Source: Gnetum montanum (lineage: Eukaryota > Streptophyta > Gnetopsida > Gnetales > Gnetaceae). Taken from it: a stretch of 64,000 nucleotides of DNA. Below are positions 44,036 to 53,699 of the stretch, piece after piece (position 1 is the stretch's first letter; each line of letters starts with the position of its first letter). Under the pieces are notes generated by a model that did no database searches, was not told the origin of the DNA, and saw only the letters and a list, made by a program, of their open reading frames with translations. The stretch is taken from NCBI GenBank assembly GCA_015680685.1, contig MNCI01027262.1:1-64000 (forward strand), given 5' to 3'. Made by a program: the position numbers and the translations under genes.

Positions 44036-46490
44036 GTTTTTCTACCATGTGTTTTGATTGTAAAATGAATTGATATACATCTTCTTGATCATTAAAGATC
44101 ATTCTATTTCATCAACTAATTCTCGACTAAACTCATCAACTGAACTAATACATCAACTAATTCTTCAACTAATTTTGGTAATATTTAACTACATTATCTA
44201 ATTTTAGTAATATTAACTACATTATCTTAATCTTAATAGCCTTTCTACCTCCCTTAAGAACACTAACTATAGCAATGCAAATAATGACATGACATAGTGA
44301 TCTTAAGGCTATCTACAAAGATTAAGCATTGAATCTTAAGGCCCAAAAGGTTAAACTTATGATATCATCAAAATATTGGATGCCCAAATGATAAATTTGA
44401 CATCACCATTGAGTTTAGAAGGGTAAAAAATGTTGGAAATGACTACTCATATTTTCAAAAAGAACATCGTATGCTCGAATTATGCTATTATTAAGTTTTT
44501 GGAGGTCTTAAGGTACTATGTTGGGCAAGGGGTGAAAACTAATTTTGGGGTTCCCTAGAATGGATATAATTTTACCATTGAGTTTAAAAGGTTAAAATCT
44601 ATAGGAAAAAACTCTTTTTTCACTAAAAAAAGGCTTCCAAAATTAAAAGTTATGGCTTGTACAATTTAGAACCTTTTGGCATGAAAAACAAGACATTTTG
44701 AGAGGTCACCCATCCTAGTTCTACTCCAAAGAAAAAATGCTTAATTATGAAATATTTATCTTACATGATACCAACATGAAAATTTTATATTTGAAATTTT
44801 CTTTTCATCTTTTTAATTTAAACTAATGGATCAAAAATAGGAATTTTGAATTTTTTATTAATCAATGGAAATTTCAAATTTTTTTTTAGTCGACGAAAAA
44901 AAATTTAAATTTCCCATCAATTGATGAAAAATTAAAATTTATTAAAGGTGAAGATGATCTACAATGCCATAAATATCCGCTGACACTAGCAGTGGCAATG
45001 ATCTACAATGCCAACAATGTTTGCAGATACCAAAGGTGATGATGATCCACGATGATGATTGTGTCTATGAACACTGAAGGTGGTGATGATCTACGATGCT
45101 AGTGGTGTCCATAGACACTATAGGTGGCAATGATCTATAGTGTCAATGATGTCCAAAAAGCACTAGAGGTGGTGATGATCCATAACTCCATAGGTGTCTG
45201 CAAAGCATCATAAATGGTAATGATCCACAGTGTTGATGAGTAATAGGTAGCATTGAAGGTGGCTGAGGGCACACACAGGATGGGTGATGCAGAGAAGATG
45301 GTGCAGTAGAGTGTAGATAACGTAGGATTTGTAGGAGGGTAGCATGGACAACATGCTATAGGTGTGGGAAAATGGTGATGGGCATTGGGCAACAACAATA
45401 GCAACGGTAGTGTTAAAGGATGGTAGACAAGTAGTGAGGGCTTTCTGGCGGTGAGGGTTTCATAACTGTCCATAAGGTCTACATAGGCCCATGAAACACA
45501 CGTGATGACAAAATAGTAGGAGTGATAATAGTGAGGCAATAGATGGCAGAGCAACATGGCAAAGGAATAGGGATAGGCAAGTGGACATGCGTGGTTGTAG
45601 GTGAGTGGCAACGCATGATGGTGGCATTGGATTGTGGTTACTAGTGGCCTTGATGCATAGGGTTTCTAGCCTTATAGGGCCTACATAGTCCTTGTAAGGC
45701 ATGCATAGCACCTACAAATGTTTTTTATTTTAAATTTTTTATTAATAAAACTATGGGTGCTTAGGTTCAAACTCATGACCTCCTACTCAAAATGTTTTTA
45801 ATTAAATAATAAATTACTAAATTAATATTATTTTAATGCATATATAATGAGAAAATTTAAACATCAATATCTCTTAAATTGTAAGTCCAATCGAAATGAA
45901 ACTTGTACCATTGGAATTGTCTTGACAAGTACTATCCATTGAACATAGTCTTAAGGTTTAAAAATGAAGTTTAGTTTTTCAAGATTTTGAAAGATCCAAC
46001 TAGCTTATTCTACCAAAATGACATTACCAAGTTGATATACAGAAGACATGATGACTTACAAATGACTCTAAGTTTCTTAGGATAATGAGTTTCAACAAAA
46101 AAAATTAATTTAGGTCATGGTTACTAATTTTTTAAGAGAAGATTAGGAATGACCTTAATTAATTAATATTTATAGTATTAATATGGGTAAGAATTACTTA
46201 GACTAATGTATCCTTGTTGTACCAACATATCTTGCAATTAATGAATCTTGATGAGGCATAATCAAATCTTCATTGGTCAATGATATCCATCAAAGAATTT
46301 TGGTAGGATCTATGTCTTTTATAGATGTCTAATCCATTATTCATGAACTCAATGGAATGGTATCTTCTAGCTAACATCTAGTGTATCCAAATATTATTAA
46401 TGACTTTCCCTATGTCATGACCTCATGGTTCATCATCATCTTCATATTTTAATTGGCCCATGATTCTAAATGGCCCTTGGGTCGTGGTTT
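44036..46490 (-). other. E4 leader and internal non-coding region
   Basis: AT-rich DNA between PBS and the CCR4-like frame. It has short direct repeats near 44110-44230 ('catcaactaattct', 'taactacattatct'), a run of A/T inverted repeats near 44810-44940 and a degenerate tandem array at 44950-45240. A 158-codon open frame on the minus strand (45135-45611) overlaps the tandem array and has no family features. No gag or pol motif was found on either strand. Confidence 0.6.
44950..45240 (+). repeat. Degenerate tandem repeat, about 45-bp unit, 6-7 copies
   Basis: Units share 'gatgatctacgatgcta' followed by 'gtgtccatagacacta' and 'ggtggtgat' with many substitutions. They lie in the E4 internal region. 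Confidence 0.75.
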
Positions 46491-46502
46491 GCTCCAATAC
46501 CA
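46491..46502 (-). other. Primer-binding site of E4 (initiator Met-tRNA type)
   Basis: The minus strand reads TGGTATTGGAGC two bases inside the LTR. The common plant PBS for initiator Met-tRNA is TGGTATCAGAGC, so 10 of 12 bases agree and both differences are transitions. It sets the orientation of E4 as minus. Confidence 0.75.
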
Positions 46503-46504
46503 GT

Positions 46505-47076
46505 TGTGATATCCCATTCTTGAATGTCATAAAAAACATGAAATATATATTATATTAGACATTATGCATAAGAAGACAATATACCAAATGTCAAATATAT
46601 GTAATGTTCAACATTATGCGTAAAGGCATTAACAAGAACAATGCAAATGAAGAAAGAAAAGAATGCTTTATTGATATGGGATAGTGCTTCTAGATCATGC
46701 TTTGAGAGTGTTCCTTGGGGTTTTCTTCATTTGGAATCTATTTGTTAGAGGCAATCCAACACTACCACCATGGTTAGGCCTACAGTTAACTAGAAGGAAT
46801 GGCCAGTCCACTTCCTATCATGCTTCACCCAACTCCCATGACTTGCTTGCGCTAGCTCCACCACTCCATGAATGACATGACCTCTAAGCTTGGGTATAAA
46901 TGCCTTAGGTCAAACCCCTAAAGGTTATCTGAAGATACATATCCATTATTATAACATGCCCTTTCAAGTCTTAATTACAACTACCCTTTGAGGTCTTGTT
47001 ACTAACACTAACACTTGTTATGAAGAGGCACAATCTTTGTTTTGCAGTAGCATCATTTGGGAATGGGGATGTGACA
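46505..47076 (-). repeat. 5' LTR of E4
   Basis: On the minus strand it starts TGTCACATCCCC (47076) and ends GATATCACA (46505). The minus-strand reading contains GGCATTTATACCC (about 46890-46902), a weak TATA-like word. Only its 3' 340 bp are matched by the left-hand copy at 21436-21719. ATTGC (47077-47081) is the flanking duplication. Confidence 0.75.
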
Positions 47077-48050
47077 ATTGCCTAGGGCCTCTCCCATATG
47101 GATAGGAAAACCTAGGAAGATTCTTAGCTGGTTCAACATAATGTAGTTCTTTAAATGTAATGAAAGTAATCCTGAGATTATTGAGGTGAAAATTATCTCT
47201 AAGGTTACTTTGATGATAATCATAAAACATGATGCCAATTAATTTAAGAGGGTAAAATCAATGTAATAAAATGAAATTAAAGATTTGTAATATAAGATAA
47301 TAGTTTCAATTTAGTATTGAAATATCAATGTAATAGCTAAACTAAAAGTCTAGAATAACCAATACTTTAAAAAAATAAAAGAAATTTTTATTAAAAGAAA
47401 AATATTTTAAAATTGACAAGTGTTTAGAATAAAACACAAACAAGTTTTGTATTATAATAGAGATAGTTTTCAAAGTAAAACAATAAGTAACACATGATCA
47501 AACATGGTATAAATAATAGTAGGAAATTAGAAAAAACACTACTTATATATTGAGTGGAAACTTCTAAATTTAATGCTCGCATAATAAAAAATAAAAAAAA
47601 TCTCATTCACAACATTTAAATGATCGTTGATACTCATAATAGCATAGGGATCATACACTTCACACAATGATAGAGAAAATGATAAAACTAAAGCTAAAAA
47701 TCACTTATTTCAAATTTGAGCTACAAATTTTATTCACCAAATGAACAACTATCTATACAAGTTTTCTCACCCATACCCCTAAAGGTACACCTCCTTCACC
47801 AAATTTTTGAAACTTGGTCTTCTAATAAAGATCCTAGTTGATGTAGTGCTTGATCTCAATATCATCTTCCTCTTTCCTTTAAATTGGTACATATCAAAAG
47901 TTAAAAGAAGGAAGTTTAGGCTTCATTCATATCAAAAGTTTAGTGCTTATTTTTTCCTGTTTTCTTCTATACTAGGTTCCTTTTATAGTTGGGACTAGGC
48001 TCTTTCCAACTATTTGTCTTTTCTATTCATTTTCTTCTCCATCTTCTCTA
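47077..48050 (+). repeat. Piece 3 of old repeat A (right flank of E4)
   Basis: The first 60 bp ('cctagggcctctcccatatg', 'gaaaacctagga') match 51383-51425. Later words ('ggtacacctccttcaccaa', about 47785-47803) match 52055-52075 ('ggtacacctctttcaacaac'). It is a diverged direct repeat of the 51320-52150 region. I find no gene. Confidence 0.6.
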
Positions 48051-48431
48051 GTCATGCATATATAAAATGAACTAAATAGCATCATTGTTCACAAAAGAAA
48101 GACATGGAATACTAAAGTTTGAACAATTATTTTTCAATGGAAACAATGTTCTAAAAAAGATGCTAGAATTATAAAAAGTTTTCAAGTGGCTAATGCACTA
48201 TTTTTTTTATTATCTTCATAATATTTTATTATTATTACTTTTTTAAACAAAGGAAAAGTTAATCAACTCTCCATTTTAAAAGTTGTAACATACCCATTTC
48301 CTTGAGAAAGAAGTATAGTATGCTTTTTTTTGTTAATGTATCAGTAATACAACTAAAGATATAGGAATCAAAATAAATTCCAACAAAAATAAGCATAGTA
48401 ATGAAATAATATTAAAAATAGTAAACTTATC
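48051..48431. other. No feature seen
   Basis: AT-rich DNA with no supported coding or repeat structure. Confidence 0.6.
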
Positions 48432-48759
48432 TTACACTCATTCTATTGCATCGAAACTACATCAAGCCCTTGTTACACTCATTCTATTGCATAGAAACTA
48501 CATCAAGCCCTTGTTACACTCATTCTATTGCATAGAAACTACATCAAGCCCTTGTTACACTCATTCTATTGCATAGAAACTACATCAAGCCCTTGTTACA
48601 CTCATTCTATTGCATAGAAACTACATCAAGCCCTTGTTACACTCATTCTATTGCATAGAAACTACATCAAGCCCTTGTTACACTCATTCTATTGCATAGA
48701 AACTACATCAAGCCCTTGTTACACTCATTCTATTGCATAGAAACTACATCAAGCCCTTG
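48432..48759 (+). repeat. Minisatellite, 8 tandem copies of a 41-bp unit
   Basis: The unit begins ttacactcattctattgcat and ends catcaagcccttg. Copies start at 48432, 48473, 48514, 48555, 48596, 48637, 48678 and 48719. Copies 2-8 are identical and copy 1 differs by one base (tcg for tag). This lack of variation contrasts with the decayed surroundings. Confidence 0.98.
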
Positions 48760-50617
48760 TATACCTCCTCATAAACAAATAAAAAACATTAATAATAGGA
48801 ACATCCTTAAACATGATTTCTATATATGGAAGCATAATACTGTGTCATGGAAACTACAAACATGATTAAAAGAAAACCTATAATCATTGTTATGAACTAT
48901 TCCATCTTTTTTATTTCTTAATGAATTTTGTAGTTTGATCATCCTTTATTTTCTAAAACTTGAAACCTTCATAATCGGGAAGACTATCAATAGCTACCAC
49001 AAGGTGCTCAATTATGCCTAATACTACCTCATTGTACTTCTCATTGGTTGTTAGAATAGGAAGGTTTTTAAGGAAAACATATTCCGAATGTTATTTGTAA
49101 TGACTTTGTTGAAGGTAGGGCCACCATTGAGAGCATCGTCTTTTTTGTGGTCATCAATAAAACATGGTCCTTCTTGTAGCCTTCCTTCCACAACTCGAAA
49201 GCATCTGCGTTAACAAATGAACCCCTAAATCAAAATGCAAACAACCACAAATATAGAGAATGAAGATAAAGGGGCAATGACAAGAAAAGAATTTCTATAG
49301 CAAGGAAAAACTCTGGTGGAAATGAAGCCCTACAAGAAATGTAAATACAAGGGGAAAAAATCTTAACTAAAATAAGTAACAGAACTCTCCTACACGTTGC
49401 TACAACCAACTCCTCATTACAGCCATCAAGCAATGCCTTGTATGCCCTGCAGCATCGGTAACCCACGCGGCAGCGCCGTTGAGCTCAGCTTTACTCCATT
49501 CACGATTTTTGTCGTTGTTTACGCAATCTTTCAAAATTGAAAGAAGTAGAAAAGAAATTCATGTTTGCCAAATCATATGGAAAGCATGTTATCTCCGTTG
49601 TATCCATCACCATAGCCGTTGTTGCTAGCACCCTCTCTTATGCCACGTGGTGTTGTGCATGTTATCCGTTACTCATGCATTTTGTTTATGCATGTCGCTG
49701 ACACACTACTAATTGGAATTTATTCATTCCCATCACTCAGAGAATAGCAGCTAAACCATTTTCTTACACCCATAATTTAAACAAATATTACCCTTGGCAA
49801 ATAACTCCTATTTATGATTTGAAAATACTATTAATGCGATAGGTTGGCTACTACTTTTAACATGCACATATCTCAAGAACCTCCCCAAGTTTTAAAAAAA
49901 TTATTTTGATTGGTAATATAAACGTACTATTAATTAAATAGGACATTCTTTTAGTGAAAGTTTATATCTTTAGAATTAATCTTTTCAATGTTATTTATGA
50001 ATTATAATAATAATAAGTACTAATATATATAAGTAATAACTAAAGATCTAAAAAGCACTTCTAAAACATACCCCAACTCTCAGAAGCTCTAACTTGTGGT
50101 TGATGACCATGAAATATATGCCTAGGCCCCTATGATATAAAAAATCATAACTTATGATCCCATGCCAAGCATGGGAAAGTTGATGTAGACAACTATGATG
50201 TTAATGAAATAGGTCTTCTAAAAAATATTGGTATAAGTTCCATTCTCTAAGTTGTCCTTATACTAATGGCTATTATATTAACAATAATTTGACTTTGGAT
50301 CTTAATTATAAATCATATTCTATAATATTTATAAAGATCATATTCAATCAAGAATTTTTAGGTATGGGTACATTTTTGCAATATTGGAAGGTTTTCTTCT
50401 CTCCTTAATGACCTTGGCCTTGTAATTGTTGTTTAGAGGCTTTCCCCCTGGTAATATAATTACTTGACGTTCCCTAAAAAAAGACTAAAGAAATAAAAAT
50501 GTATGCAAATAAATAAGCAAACAAGGAAAACATGATTGTTTAAAAGGTGGTAGATTTAGACTAAAAATATCGAGAAAACCTTATCTAAAGATATAAAAAA
50601 ACATGTTTCATTGCAAG
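48760..50617. other. No gene recognised
   Basis: Mostly AT-rich. A 78-codon minus-strand frame (49230-49466) has no recognisable motif. A more GC-rich stretch at 49400-49720 includes 'cacgcggcagcgccgttgag' but no coding pattern that I can name. Confidence 0.55.
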
Positions 50618-51040
50618 ACATTGGTAGACTAGTCATCAAGTGCGTATCGTAGGAGGTTTGGTAGACTAATCATAAAGTGTGTAGCCTTCCTACTCATTAT
50701 AGGATATTGATACATTGGTTATACTGTGTGCATCGTAGGAAGTTTAATAGACTAGTCATAAAGTGTACATCTTTCTTACTCATTGCAGCAGGTTAAAGAT
50801 TGGTACAAGTTGGTAGATTAGTCAGAAAGTCTATAGTATTCCTACTCATTGGAGGAGGTTGGAGAATGGTGTAGATTGGTAGATTGGTCATAAAATATGC
50901 ATTGTAGGAGGTGCAACTTTCCTACTCATCATAGTAGGTTCGTGGAGGTTGGTGAATTGGTCATAAAGTGAGCAGCTTTCCTACTCATTTTAGGAGATTA
51001 CTAGATGTTGGTAGGTTGGTCATAAAGCTTACAAGTTTCT
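50618..51040 (+). repeat. Degenerate tandem repeat, about 75-90 bp unit, 5-6 copies
   Basis: Units share 'ttggtagattggtcataaag', a variable word, and 'cctactcattg.aggaggtt'. Copies begin near 50618, 50660, 50748, 50810, 50876, 50945 and 51015. Confidence 0.8.
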
Positions 51041-51319
51041 CCCTTTTAAGTATTTTAACCGATAATGAAAATGAATTATAGTATTCCTCCTCATTGAAGG
51101 AGGTTCATAGACTAGTTATTTGACTTTATGTATTTTTACCGATGTGAAAACAAGTTATAGTATTACAATAATGTTGAAAACTGTATTACAGTTTTAGAAC
51201 AAGTTATAGTATTTTGGGTTTCTTTTAAACTATAATGCTATGCCTTTAAGAAAATAAATATACATCCTTTAAAAAATAATAAATATTCATGTAGCCAAAC
51301 AAGAAAATAAGGGAAACAT

Positions 51320-52150
51320 GATGTTGATGCATAATATTTGACAACTAGCAACATCCTTCAAAAACATGTTTTAAGAGACTATCCCTTAGGACATCTTCCA
51401 TATGGGTACAAAAACCTAGGAATTGTTTTAGATGCTAGAGCATTATTATTAAACAAGTTATTGACTGAAAAATAACTTAGAATTGGTAGTTGGTTCAAAA
51501 TTCAGTAACACTTAGAGAAAGCATTATATGTAGTTAGGTCATAATATAAACTAAAATATACAGGAAATTGAAATGCTCTTTGAAATGAAATCATGAAGTA
51601 TAGGTAGTTGTAGTAGTTTAAGATGACCTTATTTCAAACAATCCATTACATTTATAAAAAATGAATAAATTAATTTGCAAAGTAGTGTATTTAATTAACA
51701 AAGTTTTATTAGCCCAAATTGAAAATGTAGAAAGAAACAAGTCTCATAGGCAAACTGTAATAGAAGAAATTGTAAAAATACTAACAAAAAAACAAACCTT
51801 GTTTGGATATTAAAGTGCTTAAAGTAAATTCCATGACCTTCAAGGAAACAACCTAGCAAGTGTAAGTGATACATACAAAATTTGAAAACATTCCTAAAAC
51901 TTTGCAAGACTAAAAACAAGAAGAATACCTTTTAATGGAATAAAACTTTGACTATTAAAGCCTAAAAAAAATGATATTGGAGGCACTTACCTTCTAATTC
52001 TTTCTCCTATACTAACAACTTCTTGCATGAGCTTGCCTACTTGTACCTCTAGGAGGTACACCTCTTTCAACAACTCTTAGTTATAGGTACACTTCTTTCA
52101 ACAAGTTTTTGTACCTAACATTTTGTTCCTCCAACAACGATTGATTGAAG
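51320..52150 (+). repeat. Repeat A, uninterrupted copy (empty site for E1 and E4)
   Basis: Near 51323-51382 the sequence runs through the points where E1 and E4 inserted in the other copy. It joins text like 4535-4569, 21402-21435 and 47077-47130 without the inserts. Similarity continues weakly to about 52150. What repeat A is remains unknown. Confidence 0.65.
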
Positions 52151-52604
52151 ATCAAGGGAAAAGGAACTAAATCCAAGGGAATGAAAGATTCTGAATTCCT
52201 AGAAAAGTCAAGGAACATCAAGTACAAATTAGAAAAAAAAAAGGAAAATTAAAATTGGATGAACTCCCCTCTTTGGATGATTTTAGTCTTCCACCAATTC
52301 TTCCTCCTTGTTTTCACCTATCTATCCCTCTATCATTGGTATTTGATACTTTTTGGAACTTTTCCCTTTCACACTCTTTGCCTTCCATGGCCACTTACTC
52401 ACTCTATCCTAAGGGACATTCTCTTAATAATGGATGAAAAAAAAAAGCACACACAAGCGACAAAAAAGCTCAACTACTCAAGACTTATCAACATGTTTGA
52501 TGAAGTGCATGCCCATGTTTTTGTGCTTAGAGAAGCATTGAATGTAGAGCCAAACCATCTCTAGAGACATGAGAGTTCTTAGAGACCTACCTAATGATGG
52601 TGAT
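52151..52604. other. No gene recognised
   Basis: Short overlapping plus-strand frames (52255-52564) lack family features. The sequence is the left flank of E5. Confidence 0.5.
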
Positions 52605-53523
52605 TGATGAGCAACAAGGTACCCCTATGCCCAACCATACAAATCACAGAGCATTCATGCGTGATCTGGTCAAATTGCATGGACTTTGTTGTTCCAGTGC
52701 ACTAGCCTTCTAGGACGTGAATCTTGCTTTAAAGTTGTTCATTGTCTTCCCAATCACACTTGTGACATACAATACTATGGTTAAGTGTAATTGAGGTATA
52801 TGATTTTTATCATTTTTTATTTTATGATTTTGGTGCTTAAAGAAAAATAAAGTGGTTGGACTAACTAATTTAATTTAACTAATTAACTAATGTCTAACTA
52901 GTCCTAACATAAGAATCTAGTCCCACTTTCTATATATGTCTTAAACCCATGTATCCATTTTTGGGCAACCAAGCACTATACTACTGGGCGTACCAAGCAA
53001 TAACATTGCTAGGATTACCAAGCGAATATGTGTTACGCTTGACGTTGTTGTACTTATTTGTTTAATCTATCTTGCCTAATTGCTTCATTAACTTAAGTAT
53101 TGGAAAAATTTAATAAATAATTGAAAATATTAGATTAATAACTAAAAGCCTTAAGTTCATACATAAAATATTTAATTTATCCAAAGTGTTGCAAGGTTTA
53201 TTAGAAGCTCATCTTTATTGCCACACACACTATTGTGCTCAAGTACAACAATGCTTGAATAAGGACCTGTACACTTAATGACTCTTGTTGTGGACACTCA
53301 AGAGGAAAATTCTAACTCTAAAATGAACAAACTGTAAGAGCATCACTACTAAAAAATCTCTATTTCCATAAATGTAGCTAATGGACATGTATTTATAGTC
53401 CGATATAGACACTATGTTGATGGAGCCTAGTCGACTCATAATACAATGTATTGATGAGGCCTCATCGACAAGGCCACGTCAATGAGGCCTTGTCAATACA
53501 ACCAATAGAACTACAACTTAGCA
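52605..53523 (-). repeat. 3' LTR of E5
   Basis: On the minus strand it starts TGCTAAGTTG (53523) and ends CTCATCA (52605). The R/U5 side matches the E3 LTR. The U3 side differs and holds inverted repeats around GATGAGGCCTCATC and ACAAGGCC (53440-53510). TATA-like ACTATAAATAC on the minus strand at 53390-53400. Confidence 0.85.
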
Positions 53524-53533
53524 TACCCACACA
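53524..53533 (-). other. Polypurine tract of E5
   Basis: The minus strand reads GGTGTGTGGGTA directly before the LTR. In E3 the same place has CATGGGGGTA. The upstream words 'cttgaggatgag' are shared. Confidence 0.7.
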
Positions 53534-53699
53534 CCTAAATGAAAACTCATCCTCAAGTTCTTTTATAAAATTGGAAAGGTATGGGATTATTGATTAATGT
53601 TTCTCAAACAAAATATACTAACTTTGATAAAAAATGGAATGCCTAGGTGTACGGATCAACACATTACAAAAAATAGCAGTGTTCATGACACAAAATTGA

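Larger units (their letters stand above)
21436..47076 (-). mobile_element. E4: LTR retrotransposon carrying a CCR4-like gene, split by E2 and E3
   Basis: The right end is an LTR-like segment (46505-47076, TGTGATATCCC...GTGACA). It is followed inward by a Met-tRNA-type PBS on the minus strand (46491-46502). The left end is a related but shorter segment starting TGTGACACCCC (21436-21719). Flanks are ATTGT and ATTGC, a 4/5 target-site duplication. An uninterrupted relative of the flanking DNA at about 51320-51420 supports the insertion boundaries. With E2 and E3 removed the element is about 4.5 kb and shows no gag or pol. Its only recognisable gene is a minus-strand, hence sense, CCR4/Angel-type exonuclease frame of about 395 codons. 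Confidence 0.75.

Noticed and set aside
45135-45611. 158-codon open frame as a gene
   Set aside because: It is the reverse reading of a degenerate tandem array and adjacent low-complexity DNA.
48432-48759. CRISPR-like array
   Set aside because: The 41-bp units are contiguous, with no unique spacers, and the context is plant DNA.
49440-49500. GC-rich patch as a CpG-island promoter
   Set aside because: Too short, with no neighbouring gene on either strand.
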